64,000 bases of DNA, taken from assembly GCA_016703105.1 (NCBI GenBank), contig JADJCS010000009.1, forward strand, positions 333,670 through 397,669, read 5' to 3'. This DNA comes from Flavobacteriales bacterium. Lineage in GTDB: Bacteria; Bacteroidota; Bacteroidia; Flavobacteriales_F; PHOS-HE28. Both the position numbers and the translations under genes were made by a program. Shown here piece after piece: positions 27,864 to 37,978 of the stretch. Each line of letters opens with the position of its first letter. Positions within the stretch are counted from its first letter, which is position 1. The notes below the pieces were generated by a model that was not told where the DNA came from, did no database searches, and worked only from the letters and a program-made list of their open reading frames with translations.

Positions 27864-28556
27864 ATGCCGACCCTATCCAAGAAGCGCAAGGCCGCAATGG
27901 CCAAGTTCGACACCTCCAAGGCCTATGGCCTGAGCGAGGCTACGCAGATCGTGAAACAGATCAGTACCACCAAGTTCGACGCTACGGTGGATATCGCCGT
28001 GCGTTTGGGCGTGGATCCGAAGAAGAGCACCGAAATGGTGCGCGGTGTGGTGAGCCTGCCACACGGTACGGGCCGCACCGTGAACGTATTGGTGCTCGCC
28101 GATCCCGCCAAATGCGAGGAAGCCCTTGCCGCTGGCGCCGATATGGCCGGACTGGAAGAGTACATCGAGAAGATCAAGGGTGGTTGGACCAGTGTGGACG
28201 TGATCATCTGCACCCCGGCCGTAATGGCCAAAGTGGGCGCGCTGGGCCGTGTGCTCGGTCCCCGTGGCCTCATGCCCAACCCCAAGACCGGAACCGTGAC
28301 CATGGACGTGGCCAAAGCCGTGAAAGAGGTGAAGGCCGGTAAGATCGATTTCAAAGTGGACAAGGCGGGCATTATCCACGCGGTGATCGGCAAAGCCTCT
28401 TTCGATGCGGTGAAGCTCAGTGAGAACGCCAACGAGTTGATCCAGACCCTTTTAAAGCTGAAGCCGAGCACGGCGAAAGGCACTTACATCAAGAGCATCG
28501 CCATCAGCAGCACCATGAGCCCGGGCGTTCAGGTGGACACCCGTACGATGCAGTGA
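27864..28556 (+). CDS. rplA: 50S ribosomal protein L1
   Basis: A 230-residue L1 of the stalk base, with the blocks SLPHGTGRTVNVLVLADPAK, GRVLGPRGLMPNPKTGTV and GIIHAVIGKASF. L1 represses its own L11-L1 mRNA in E. coli; I did not identify an L1-binding mimic in the nusG-rplK gap. Confidence 0.97.
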   Translation: MPTLSKKRKAAMAKFDTSKAYGLSEATQIVKQISTTKFDATVDIAVRLGVDPKKSTEMVRGVVSLPHGTGRTVNVLVLADPAKCEEALAAGADMAGLEEYIEKIKGGWTSVDVIICTPAVMAKVGALGRVLGPRGLMPNPKTGTVTMDVAKAVKEVKAGKIDFKVDKAGIIHAVIGKASFDAVKLSENANELIQTLLKLKPSTAKGTYIKSIAISSTMSPGVQVDTRTMQ

Positions 28557-28575
28557 TACCAACAGCACGATAACC

Positions 28576-29106
28576 ATGGCAACCCGAACCGAAAAGGACC
28601 AAGAGATCGCCACGCTGGTGGAGGACCTCAACGCGAGCAATGTGATCTATCTGGCCGATAGCAGTGATCTGTCGGCCGAGGCGACCAGCAACCTTCGCCG
28701 CGCCTGCTTCAAGAGCGGCATCCGCATGAAAGTGGTGAAGAACACCCTGCTGAAGAAGGCGATGGAGCGGATCGAAAGCCGGGACTATAGCGGCTTGCTC
28801 GGCACACTGAAAGGCCAGACCTCGATCATGTTCGCCGAGAAGGGCAATACCCCGGCCAAGGTGATCCAGGATTTCCGCAAGAAGCATAAGAAGCCCTTGC
28901 TGAAGAGCGCTTGGATCGACGAGGCCGTTTTCATCGGTGATGATCATGTGGCCATGCTGAGCAACCTGAAGGGCAAGGAGGAGCTCATCGGTGATATCAT
29001 CGCGCTGCTCCAGAGCCCGATCAAGAACGTCATCGGCGGCTTGCAGGCCAGCGGTGGCCAGAAGATCGCCGGTTTGGTGAAGACCCTCCAGGACCGCGCC
29101 GCCTGA
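28576..29106 (+). CDS. rplJ: 50S ribosomal protein L10
   Basis: A 176-residue L10. The N-terminal rRNA-binding region has IATLVEDLNASNVIYLAD, then KSGIRMKVVKNTLLKKAME. A C-terminal helix (IGGLQASGGQKIAGLVKTLQ) is where L7/L12 dimers dock. It starts 19 bp after rplA. Confidence 0.96.
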   Translation: MATRTEKDQEIATLVEDLNASNVIYLADSSDLSAEATSNLRRACFKSGIRMKVVKNTLLKKAMERIESRDYSGLLGTLKGQTSIMFAEKGNTPAKVIQDFRKKHKKPLLKSAWIDEAVFIGDDHVAMLSNLKGKEELIGDIIALLQSPIKNVIGGLQASGGQKIAGLVKTLQDRAA

Positions 29107-29173
29107 ACCCAAGACCCAACGCGTTACGCACTTCCACGATAGCTTCTCAACAAACAGTAACAACCCCCGAAAG

Positions 29174-29551
29174 ATGGCAGATATCAAAGCCCTGGGCGAT
29201 CAGCTCGTTGGCCTCACCGTGAAAGAGGTCAATGAACTTGCCCAGTACCTCAAGGACGAATACAAGATCGAACCCGCTGCGGCCGCTGTGGCCATGGTGG
29301 CTGGTGGTGCCGCCGGTGGTGGCGAAGCAGCCGCTGCGCAGACCGCCTTCGATGTGATCCTGAAACACGGTGGCCAGAACAAACTGGCCGTGGTGAAGCT
29401 CGTGAAAGAGCTCACCGGCCTGGGCCTGAAAGAGGCAAAGGACCTGGTGGACGGTGCCCCCAAGCCGCTGAAAGAAGGTGTGTCCAAGGAGGACGCCGAA
29501 TCGATCAAACAGCAGCTGACCGAAGCCGGCGCCGAAGTCGAGGTCAAGTAA
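29174..29551 (+). CDS. rplL: 50S ribosomal protein L7/L12
   Basis: A 125-residue stalk protein. It has an N-terminal dimerisation helix, an Ala/Gly hinge (AAAAVAMVAGGAAGGGEAAA) and a C-terminal factor-binding domain (KLAVVKLVKELTGLGLKEAK, then DLVDGAPKPLKEGV). It lies 67 bp after rplJ and 178 bp before rpoB; a structured hairpin fills part of the latter gap. Confidence 0.97.
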   Translation: MADIKALGDQLVGLTVKEVNELAQYLKDEYKIEPAAAAVAMVAGGAAGGGEAAAAQTAFDVILKHGGQNKLAVVKLVKELTGLGLKEAKDLVDGAPKPLKEGVSKEDAESIKQQLTEAGAEVEVK

Positions 29552-29568
29552 AGCCCCTGACGACGCAA

Positions 29569-29626
29569 CGACCACGGCAGATCGGGCAGGCTCCCGCAAG
29601 GGGCCTTTCCGTTCGTGCCGTGGTCG
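29569..29626 (+). promoter_or_regulatory. Composite hairpin between rplL and rpoB
   Basis: An 11-bp perfect outer stem (29569-29579 with 29616-29626) encloses a second stem (29588-29595 with 29600-29606, one bulge, GCAA tetraloop). No T-run follows. By position it resembles the E. coli rplL-rpoB attenuator/processing region, so it may set the ratio of ribosomal protein to polymerase mRNA. The role is inference. Confidence 0.55.
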
Positions 29627-29729
29627 CATGTCGTTCCCTGCCCGCATAAGCGGCCGCCCACAGGCACAGAGCCTCCGGCCCCGCCACGTAGTCCGGTCCT
29701 TCTCGTTCCTTTTCCCCCGATCGCAACCC

Positions 29730-32700
29730 ATGGCCCAGGCGAAGACCCATTCCAAGAAGAGCAAGCGCATCGATTTCGGATCGAATCCCCTGCCCACCCC
29801 GTATCCCGATTTCCTCGACATCCAGTTGAAGAGCTTCGAGGAGTTCTTCCAGATCGAGACCCTGCCCGAACACCGCCAAAGTGAAGGCTTGTTCAAGGTG
29901 TTCTCGGAGAATTTCCCGATCACGGACACCCGCAACCAGTTCGTGCTGGAGTTCCTTGATTATTTCATCGATCCGCCCCGGTACAGCATTGACGAGTGCA
30001 TCGAGCGCGGCCTCACCTACAGTGTTCCGCTGAAGGCCAAGCTGAAGCTCTACTGCACCGACCCAGAGCACGAGGATTTCGAGACCATCGTGCAGGACGT
30101 CTACCTCGGCCAGATCCCCTACATGACCCCCAAAGGCTCGTTCGTGGTGAACGGCGCCGAGCGGGTCGTCGTTTCCCAATTGCACCGCAGCCCGGGCGTG
30201 TTCTTCGGCCAAAGCCGACACGCTAACGGAACCAAGTTGTACAGCGCCCGTGTCATCCCCTTTAAAGGGTCGTGGATCGAATTCGCCACGGACATCAACG
30301 GGGTGATGTACGCATACATCGACCGTAAGAAGAAGTTGCCGGTGACCACGCTTTTGCGTGCCATCGGTTTTGAGAGCGACAAGGACATCCTGGAGATCTT
30401 CGGCCTGGCCGACGAGGTGAAGGTGACCAAGGCGAACATGAAGGAGGCCGTGGGCCGCAAGCTCGCCGCCCGTGTGCTGAAGACCTGGGTGGAGGACTTC
30501 GTGGATGAGGATACCGGCGAGGTGGTCTCTATCGAGCGTAACGAAGTATTGATCGACCGCGAAACGATCATCGAGGACCACCATGTGGACCAGATCGTGG
30601 AAAGCGGCGCCAAGACGATCATCCTGCACAAAGCGGGAGTGAACGCCGCGGATTACGCCCTGATCTACAATACCCTGCAGAAGGACACCTCGAACTCCGA
30701 GAAGGAGGCTGTGGAGGTGATCTACCGCCAGCTGCGCAATGCCGAACCACCCGATCTGGAAACAGCGCGTGGCGTGATCGACAAGCTGTTCTTCAGCGAG
30801 CAGCGCTATGACCTCGGTGAGGTGGGCCGCTATCGGATCAACAAGAAGCTCGGCCTCGAAAGCGAGCTGAGCGTGAGGGTGTTGACCAAGGAGGACATCA
30901 TCAGCATCATTCGCTACTTGATCGAGTTGGTGAACTCGAAAGCGGATGTGGACGACATTGACCACTTGAGCAATCGCCGCGTGCGCACCGTGGGCGAGCA
31001 GTTGCACGCCCAGTTCGGCGTGGGGCTGGCCCGTATGGCCCGCACCATCCGCGAGCGCATGAACGTGCGCGACAACGAGGTGTTCACGCCCACCGATCTG
31101 ATCAACGCCAAGACCCTGAGCTCAGTGATCAATTCGTTCTTCGGAACGAACCAGCTGAGCCAGTTCATGGACCAGACCAACCCGCTGGCCGAGATCACCC
31201 ACAAGCGGCGCATGAGCGCCCTCGGACCCGGAGGTCTTAGCCGCGAGCGTGCCGGTTTCGAAGTACGCGACGTACACTACACGCACTACGGCCGTCTCTG
31301 CACCATTGAGACCCCTGAGGGACCGAACATCGGTCTTATCAGTTCGCTCTGCGTGTACAGCAAGATCAATCACCTTGGGTTCATTGAGACCCCATACCGC
31401 CATGTGAAGGAGGGAAAGGTGGATCTGAAAGCCGAGCCGATCTACCTCAGCGCCGAAGAAGAGGACAACAAGGTTATCGCGCAGGCGATAGCGCAGCTGA
31501 CCGACACCGGAGTGTTCGAGACCAAGCGCGTGAAGGCGCGCCTGATGGGCGATTTCCCGGTGGTCGCCCCCACGGAGATCAACCTGATGGACGTGGCCCC
31601 CAACCAGATCGCTTCTATTGCGGCTAGCCTGATCCCATTCCTCGAACACAACGATGCCAACCGCGCCCTGATGGGCTCGAACATGATGCGCCAGGCCGTT
31701 CCGCTACTGCGGCCCGAAGCCCCGATCGTGGGCACCGGCCTGGAGGAATTGGTGGCGCGCGACAGCCGCGTGCTCCTCACCGCCGAAGGCGATGGGGTGG
31801 TGAAGAGCGTGGATGCCGACAAGATCATCATCGACTACAAGCGCACCGACGACGAGCGGATCGTGAGCTTCCACGGCGATGAGAAGGAGTACAAGCTCAC
31901 CAAGTTCCTCAAAACGAACCAGAGCACTTGCATGAACCTTCGCCCTATCGTTCGCAAGGGCGAGAAAGTGACGGCGGGTCAGACCCTTTGCGAAGGCTAC
32001 GGCACACAGGACGGTGAACTGGCGATCGGGCGTAACCTGCTCGTGGCCTTCATGCCGTGGAAGGGCTACAACTTCGAGGATGCCATCGTGATCAGTGAGC
32101 GCGTAGCGCGCGAGGACATCTTCACCTCCATCCATATCGATGAGTACATCATGGAGGTGCGTGACACCAAGCGTGGCTTGGAGGAGTTGACGGCCGACAT
32201 CCCCAACGTGAGCGAAGAGGCCACCAAGGACCTCGACGAGAACGGCTTGATCCGCATCGGCGCGGAGATCAACGAGGGCGACATCCTCATCGGCAAGATC
32301 ACACCGAAAGGAGAAACCGACCCTTCACCGGAAGAGAAACTGCTGCGCGCCATTTTCGGCGACAAGGCCGGCGATGTTAAGGACGCCAGCCTGAAGGCGC
32401 CTCCCAGCACCCGAGGCGTGGTCATCGATAAGAAGCTCTTCAGCCGTGCCATTAAGGACAAGAAGGGCAAGACCAACGAGAAGGCCGTACTTGAAGCCAT
32501 CGACAAGGATTACGACAAGGAGCTCGGTGAGTTGCGCTCCGTGCTCGTGGACAAGATGATGCAGGTGGTGAACGGTATGGCGAGCGACGGTGTCTTCAAC
32601 AAGTACAAGGAGGAGCAGATCAAGAAGGGCGTCAAGTTCAGCCCTAAAGTGCTCCAAGGCATCGACTTCGTCACCGTGGACCCCACCAACTGGACCGCGG

Positions 32701-33551
32701 ACAAGAAGGTGAACGAATTGGTGCGCCAACTCATCCACAACTACAACATTCGCCACAACGATATCAGTGGTGTGTACAAGCGCAAGAAGTTCCAGGTGAG
32801 CATCGGCGACGAACTGCCCGCCGGTATCGTGAAGCTGGCGAAGGTCTATGTGGCTGCCAAGCGGAAGCTCACCGTCGGAGACAAGATGGCTGGCCGCCAC
32901 GGCAACAAAGGGATCGTGGCCCGCATCGTTCGCGATGCGGACATGCCCTACTTGGAGGATGGTACTCCGGTGGATATCGTGCTCAACCCGTTGGGCGTGC
33001 CTTCCCGCATGAACTTGGGACAGATCTATGAGACCGTGCTCGGTTGGGCCGGTCTGCGCCTCGGTCGCAAGTACGCCACGCCCATCTTCGATGGAGCCAC
33101 GCTGGAGGAGATCCATGCCGAGACCAAAGAGGCAGGCGTACCGGATTACGGCCGCATCTTCCTGCACGATGGCGGCACGGGGGAACGGTTCCACCAGCCG
33201 GCCACCGTGGGTGTGATCTACATGATCAAGCTCGCGCACATGGTGGACGATAAGATGCACGCGCGTTCCATCGGGCCCTACAGCCTGATCACCCAGCAGC
33301 CGTTGGGTGGTAAGGCCCAGTTCGGTGGTCAGCGGTTCGGTGAGATGGAAGTGTGGGCCTTGGAAGCCTTTGGTGCCGCCAACATCCTCCAGGAGATCCT
33401 CACCGTGAAGAGCGATGACGTGGTGGGGCGCGCCAAGGCGTATGAGGCGATCGTGAAGGGCGAACCCCTCCCGGCCCCTGGCATCCCCGAGTCGTTCAAC
33501 GTGCTGCTCCATGAACTGCGCGGCCTCGCGCTCAATGTGACGCTCGAATGA
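29730..33551 (+). CDS. rpoB: DNA-directed RNA polymerase subunit beta
   Basis: A 1,273-residue beta subunit. The frame is open from 29628, but MAQAKTHSKKSKRIDFGSNP at 29730 is the natural start. The rifampicin-region block is visible as FFGTNQLSQFMDQTNPLAEI, then THKRRMSALGPGGLSRERAG. Other blocks are GRNLLVAFMPWKGYNFEDAI, KMAGRHGNKGIVA and, near the end, GGKAQFGGQRFGEMEVWALE. No frameshift is seen over 3.8 kb, in contrast to the 42-64 kb region. It is followed after 45 bp by rpoC. Confidence 0.98.
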   Translation: MAQAKTHSKKSKRIDFGSNPLPTPYPDFLDIQLKSFEEFFQIETLPEHRQSEGLFKVFSENFPITDTRNQFVLEFLDYFIDPPRYSIDECIERGLTYSVPLKAKLKLYCTDPEHEDFETIVQDVYLGQIPYMTPKGSFVVNGAERVVVSQLHRSPGVFFGQSRHANGTKLYSARVIPFKGSWIEFATDINGVMYAYIDRKKKLPVTTLLRAIGFESDKDILEIFGLADEVKVTKANMKEAVGRKLAARVLKTWVEDFVDEDTGEVVSIERNEVLIDRETIIEDHHVDQIVESGAKTIILHKAGVNAADYALIYNTLQKDTSNSEKEAVEVIYRQLRNAEPPDLETARGVIDKLFFSEQRYDLGEVGRYRINKKLGLESELSVRVLTKEDIISIIRYLIELVNSKADVDDIDHLSNRRVRTVGEQLHAQFGVGLARMARTIRERMNVRDNEVFTPTDLINAKTLSSVINSFFGTNQLSQFMDQTNPLAEITHKRRMSALGPGGLSRERAGFEVRDVHYTHYGRLCTIETPEGPNIGLISSLCVYSKINHLGFIETPYRHVKEGKVDLKAEPIYLSAEEEDNKVIAQAIAQLTDTGVFETKRVKARLMGDFPVVAPTEINLMDVAPNQIASIAASLIPFLEHNDANRALMGSNMMRQAVPLLRPEAPIVGTGLEELVARDSRVLLTAEGDGVVKSVDADKIIIDYKRTDDERIVSFHGDEKEYKLTKFLKTNQSTCMNLRPIVRKGEKVTAGQTLCEGYGTQDGELAIGRNLLVAFMPWKGYNFEDAIVISERVAREDIFTSIHIDEYIMEVRDTKRGLEELTADIPNVSEEATKDLDENGLIRIGAEINEGDILIGKITPKGETDPSPEEKLLRAIFGDKAGDVKDASLKAPPSTRGVVIDKKLFSRAIKDKKGKTNEKAVLEAIDKDYDKELGELRSVLVDKMMQVVNGMASDGVFNKYKEEQIKKGVKFSPKVLQGIDFVTVDPTNWTADKKVNELVRQLIHNYNIRHNDISGVYKRKKFQVSIGDELPAGIVKLAKVYVAAKRKLTVGDKMAGRHGNKGIVARIVRDADMPYLEDGTPVDIVLNPLGVPSRMNLGQIYETVLGWAGLRLGRKYATPIFDGATLEEIHAETKEAGVPDYGRIFLHDGGTGERFHQPATVGVIYMIKLAHMVDDKMHARSIGPYSLITQQPLGGKAQFGGQRFGEMEVWALEAFGAANILQEILTVKSDDVVGRAKAYEAIVKGEPLPAPGIPESFNVLLHELRGLALNVTLE

Positions 33552-33596
33552 GCGCCACCCGGTCACTGATGGTCGAACGCATTGCAAAGCGATAAC

Positions 33597-36500
33597 ATGA
33601 AGAAAGAGATCAAGCTTAGTAGCAGCTTCAACAAGATCGTTATCAGCCTGGCCAGCCCCGAGCAGATCCTCGAGCGCAGCCACGGCGAGGTGATAAAGCC
33701 CGAGACGATCAACTATCGCACGTACAAGCCCGAACGCGATGGTCTTTTCTGCGAGCGCATTTTCGGCCCCGTAAAGGATTTCGAGTGCCACTGCGGCAAA
33801 TACAAGCGTATCCGTTACAAAGGCATCGTATGCGATCGTTGCGGGGTGGAGGTGACCGAGAAGAAGGTGCGCCGTGAGCGCATGGGTCATATCCAACTGG
33901 TGGTGCCCGTGGCCCACATCTGGTATTTCCGAAGCCTCCCGAACAAGATCGGCTACCTGCTGGGCCTGCCCACCAAGAAGCTCGACCAGATCATCTACTA
34001 CGAACGGTATTGTGTGATCCAGGCTGGTACTGCCAAGAACAAGGAGGGTAATCCGATCCAATATCTGGACTTCCTCACCGAAGAGGAGTACCTCGATACC
34101 CTGGACAGTCTCGGCAAGGAGAACCAACACCTGGATGACCACGACCCCAACAAATTCGTGGCCCGCATGGGTGCGGACGCGCTGCACGATCTGCTGAAGC
34201 GCCTCGACCTGGACGCCCTGAGCTATGACCTTCGCCACAAGGCCAATACCGAGACCAGCCAGCAGCGCAAGAACGAAGCCCTCAAGCGTCTCAACGTCGT
34301 GGAGGCCTTCCGCGATGCGAACACCCGGCGGGAGAACAAGCCCGAGTGGATGATCGTGAAGGTGGTGCCAGTGATCCCACCCGAACTGCGCCCGCTGGTT
34401 CCCTTGGACGGTGGTCGCTTCGCTACTTCCGATCTGAACGACCTCTACCGCCGTGTGATCATTCGCAACAATCGCCTGAAGCGATTGATGGAGATCAAGG
34501 CGCCGGAGGTGATCCTGCGCAACGAGAAGCGTATGCTCCAAGAGGCCGTCGACAGCCTGTTCGACAACAGCCGCAAGAGCAGCGCAGTGAAGAGCGAGAG
34601 CAATCGCCCGCTGAAGTCGTTGAGCGATTCGCTCAAGGGCAAGCAGGGCCGTTTCCGCCAGAACCTGCTCGGGAAGCGTGTGGACTACAGCGCACGTTCC
34701 GTGATCGTGGTAGGTCCCGAACTGAAACTGCATGAGTGCGGTCTGCCGAAGGATATGGCCGCCGAGCTTTTCAAGCCCTTCATCATCCGCAAGCTCATCG
34801 AGCGCGGGATCGTGAAGACCGTGAAGAGCGCCAAGAAGATCGTGGATAAGAAGGAGCCCGTGGTGTGGGACATCCTTGAAAGCGTGCTGAAGGGCCATCC
34901 CGTGCTCCTGAACCGCGCACCAACACTGCACCGCCTAGGTATCCAAGCGTTCCAGCCGAAACTGATCGAAGGCAAGGCCATCCAGTTGCACCCCCTGGTC
35001 TGCACGGCGTTCAACGCTGACTTCGATGGTGACCAAATGGCCGTACACGTGCCCCTCGGCCATGCCGCCATTCTGGAAGCGCAACTACTGATGCTGGCCA
35101 GCCATAACATCCTGAACCCGGCCAACGGCGCGCCTATCGCGGTACCGAGCCAGGACATGGTGCTCGGTCTCTACTACATCACCAAGGGCCGCAAGACCGA
35201 CAAGGAGCACACCATGAACGGCGAAGGCCGCGTGTTCTACAGCCCGGAAGAGGTGATCATCGCCTACAACGAGGGCAAGTTGGAAATGCACTCCTGGATC
35301 AAGCTGCGTTGGGCGCCGGCCGGAGGCAAGAGCCAGATGATCGAGACCACCTGCGGCCGAACGCTCTTCAACGAGGTGGTGCCCGACGAAGTGGGCTTCA
35401 TCAACGAGCTGCTCACCAAGAAGGCCTTGCGTGACATCATCGGCCTGGTGCTGAAGGAGTGCGGAACGGCCAAGGCCGCCAAATTCCTCGACGATATCAA
35501 GGATCTGGGCTTCATGAGCGCCTTCCGCGGCGGTCTCAGCTTCAACCTGATGGACGTGGTGGTGCCGGACGAGAAAGAGAAACTCGTGAAGGCGGCCCAA
35601 GGCGAAGTGGACGAGGTGACGGGCAACTACAACATGGGCCTGATCACCAACAACGAGCGCTACAACCAGACCATCGACATCTGGACCCATACCAACAGCA
35701 AGGTGACCTTCACCTTGATGGAACGCCTGAAGGCCGACAAGCAAGGCTTCAACTCCATCTATATGATGATGGACTCGGGCGCCCGTGGCTCGAAAGAACA
35801 GATCCGCCAGTTGAGCGGCATGCGGGGCCTGATGGCCAAGCCACAGAAGAGCGGTGGTGGTGGCGGTCAGGACATCATCGAGAACCCCATTCTCTCGAAC
35901 TTCAAGGAGGGTCTGTCCATCCTGGAGTACTTCATCAGCACCCACGGTGCGCGGAAGGGTCTGGCCGATACGGCATTGAAGACCGCCGACGCCGGTTACC
36001 TCACCCGCCGTCTTGTGGACGTGGCGCAGGACGTGGTGATCACCGTGGAAGATTGCGGAACGCTCCGTGGTTTGGTGGCCACGGCGCTCAAAAAGAACGA
36101 GGAGATCGTCGAGAGCCTGCACGATCGCGTGCTGGGCCGCACCGCCGTGCATGATGTGTACCACCCTCAAACCGGCGAATTGCTGGTGGCGAGCGGTGAC
36201 AATATCAATGAGGATATCGCCCGCGCCATCGCAGACAGCCCCATCGAAGAGGTGGAGATCCGCAGCGTGCTCACCTGCGAACAAAAGCAGGGCGTGTGCG
36301 GCAAGTGCTACGGCCGCAACCTGGCGACCGGTCGCATGGTGCAGATGGGCGAGGCCGTCGGTGTGATCGCCGCGCAATCCATCGGTGAACCCGGTACACA
36401 GCTCACCCTGCGTACGTTCCACGTGGGTGGTGTGGCCGGCAAGATCACGGAGGACAGCGAGATCAAAGCGAAGTACGATGGTGTGCTGGAGATCGATGAG

Positions 36501-37889
36501 CTGCGCACCGTGAAGCGCAAGGACCGCAAAGGCAGCGACGCCGAAGTGGTGATCAGCCGCAGCACTGAGATGCGGATCGTGGATTCGAACACCGGTATCG
36601 TGCTCACCACGAGCAACGTGCCTTACGGTGCGTTCCTCTACAAGCGCAGCGGCAAGGTGAAGAAGGGCGACGTGATCTGCACGTGGGATCCTTACAACGC
36701 CGTGATCATCTCCGAGCTTTCCGGCCAACTGGCCTTCGAGAGCATCGAGGAGAACGCTACGTACCGTGAAGAGATCGACGAACAGACCGGCTTCACCGAG
36801 AAAGTGATCATCGAGAGCCGCGACAAGAAGAAGAACCCGACCATCCGCATCATGGATGCGAAGGGCAAGGAGGAGATCAAGAGCTATTCACTGCCTGTCG
36901 GTGCCCACATCATCGTGGAGGACGGCAAGAAAGTGGAAGCCGGCGATGTGCTGGTGAAGATCCCCCGCACCAGTGGCAAGGGTGGTGACATCACCGGCGG
37001 TCTGCCGCGAGTGACCGAACTGTTCGAAGCACGTAACCCGAGCAACCCCGCCATCGTGAGCGAGGTGGACGGTATCATCTCCTACGGCAAGATCAAGCGG
37101 GGTAACCGCGAGATCATCGTGGAGAGCCGCACCGGCGAACGCAAGTTCTACCTGGTGCCACTGAGCAAGCACATCCTGGTGCAGGAGAACGACTTCGTGA
37201 AGGCTGGTCAACAGCTAAGCGATGGTTCGATCAGCCCAGGTGACATCCTCGATATCCAAGGCCCCACCCGTGTGCAGGAATACCTGGTGGACGAGGTCCA
37301 GGAGGTGTACCGCATGCAGGGCGTGAAGATCAACGACAAGCACTTCGAAGTGATCGTGCGCCAGATGATGCGCAAGGTGGAGATCGAGGATCCGGGAGAT
37401 ACCCGCTTCCTGGAGCGTCAGGCCGTGAACAAGATCGAGTTCATGCAGGAGAACGACTACATCTACGACAAGATGGTCGTGACCGAGGCCGGTGAGAGCA
37501 CCACGCTGAAAGAGGGCCAGATCGTGACGATGCGCAAGCTGCGTGACGAGAACAGCATGCTGAAGCGCAAGGACCAGAAGCTGGCGGAGGCCCGTCAGGC
37601 CAACCCGGCCACGGCCCGCACGCTCCTGCAAGGGATCACCCGCGCATCACTGCAGACCGAAAGCTTCATGAGCGCCGCTTCCTTCCAGGAAACGACCAAG
37701 GTGCTGAACGAGGCCGCCGTGAACGCGAAGGAGGACCTGCTGAACGGGCTCAAGGAGAACGTCATCGTGGGCCATTTGATCCCTGCCGGTACAGGAACCC
37801 GCAAATACCAAGGCAATGTGGTGTACAACAAGGAGGAGTATGCCCGCATGATGGCCGAGAAGCTCACCTCACTGGAGGTCGAAGAATGA
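33597..37889 (+). CDS. rpoC: DNA-directed RNA polymerase subunit beta'
   Basis: A 1,430-residue beta' subunit starting MKKEIKLSSSFNKIVISLAS at 33597. The N-terminal zinc site is FECHCGKYKRIRYKGIVCDR. The catalytic Mg site is FNADFDGDQMAVHVPL. The second zinc site lies in CEQKQGVCGKCYGRNL. The trigger-loop block is GEAVGVIAAQSIGEPGTQLT. The frame is intact. It is followed by a strong hairpin and then by a DUF3467 gene. Confidence 0.98.
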   Translation: MKKEIKLSSSFNKIVISLASPEQILERSHGEVIKPETINYRTYKPERDGLFCERIFGPVKDFECHCGKYKRIRYKGIVCDRCGVEVTEKKVRRERMGHIQLVVPVAHIWYFRSLPNKIGYLLGLPTKKLDQIIYYERYCVIQAGTAKNKEGNPIQYLDFLTEEEYLDTLDSLGKENQHLDDHDPNKFVARMGADALHDLLKRLDLDALSYDLRHKANTETSQQRKNEALKRLNVVEAFRDANTRRENKPEWMIVKVVPVIPPELRPLVPLDGGRFATSDLNDLYRRVIIRNNRLKRLMEIKAPEVILRNEKRMLQEAVDSLFDNSRKSSAVKSESNRPLKSLSDSLKGKQGRFRQNLLGKRVDYSARSVIVVGPELKLHECGLPKDMAAELFKPFIIRKLIERGIVKTVKSAKKIVDKKEPVVWDILESVLKGHPVLLNRAPTLHRLGIQAFQPKLIEGKAIQLHPLVCTAFNADFDGDQMAVHVPLGHAAILEAQLLMLASHNILNPANGAPIAVPSQDMVLGLYYITKGRKTDKEHTMNGEGRVFYSPEEVIIAYNEGKLEMHSWIKLRWAPAGGKSQMIETTCGRTLFNEVVPDEVGFINELLTKKALRDIIGLVLKECGTAKAAKFLDDIKDLGFMSAFRGGLSFNLMDVVVPDEKEKLVKAAQGEVDEVTGNYNMGLITNNERYNQTIDIWTHTNSKVTFTLMERLKADKQGFNSIYMMMDSGARGSKEQIRQLSGMRGLMAKPQKSGGGGGQDIIENPILSNFKEGLSILEYFISTHGARKGLADTALKTADAGYLTRRLVDVAQDVVITVEDCGTLRGLVATALKKNEEIVESLHDRVLGRTAVHDVYHPQTGELLVASGDNINEDIARAIADSPIEEVEIRSVLTCEQKQGVCGKCYGRNLATGRMVQMGEAVGVIAAQSIGEPGTQLTLRTFHVGGVAGKITEDSEIKAKYDGVLEIDELRTVKRKDRKGSDAEVVISRSTEMRIVDSNTGIVLTTSNVPYGAFLYKRSGKVKKGDVICTWDPYNAVIISELSGQLAFESIEENATYREEIDEQTGFTEKVIIESRDKKKNPTIRIMDAKGKEEIKSYSLPVGAHIIVEDGKKVEAGDVLVKIPRTSGKGGDITGGLPRVTELFEARNPSNPAIVSEVDGIISYGKIKRGNREIIVESRTGERKFYLVPLSKHILVQENDFVKAGQQLSDGSISPGDILDIQGPTRVQEYLVDEVQEVYRMQGVKINDKHFEVIVRQMMRKVEIEDPGDTRFLERQAVNKIEFMQENDYIYDKMVVTEAGESTTLKEGQIVTMRKLRDENSMLKRKDQKLAEARQANPATARTLLQGITRASLQTESFMSAASFQETTKVLNEAAVNAKEDLLNGLKENVIVGHLIPAGTGTRKYQGNVVYNKEEYARMMAEKLTSLEVEE

Positions 37890-37915
37890 TCCTGGCAGGC
37901 CATTGAACAGCAAAG

Positions 37916-37943
37916 GAGCGGCCCCGATCCATCGGGGCCGCTC
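37916..37943 (+). terminator. Terminator after rpoC
   Basis: A 12-bp perfect stem (37916-37927 with 37932-37943, loop TCCA) follows the rpoC stop by 26 bp and is followed by TTCGCTT. It probably ends the main ribosomal/polymerase transcript, with some read-through to the DUF3467 gene. Confidence 0.75.
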
Positions 37944-37978
37944 TTCGCTTCCAATGCGCCGCCGCAACAACCCTAACC

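Noticed and set aside
29544..31007. 487-codon minus-strand frame opposite rplL and rpoB
   Set aside because: Shadow of the coding strand with no start context or domain.
32325..34931. 868-codon minus-strand frame opposite rpoB/rpoC
   Set aside because: It is the mirror of intact rpoB and rpoC. It is rich in His, Leu, Val and Asp, as expected from the complement of G/C-biased codons, with no recognisable domain.
35085..36728. 547-codon minus-strand frame opposite rpoC
   Set aside because: Same composition effect; the opposing rpoC is certain.
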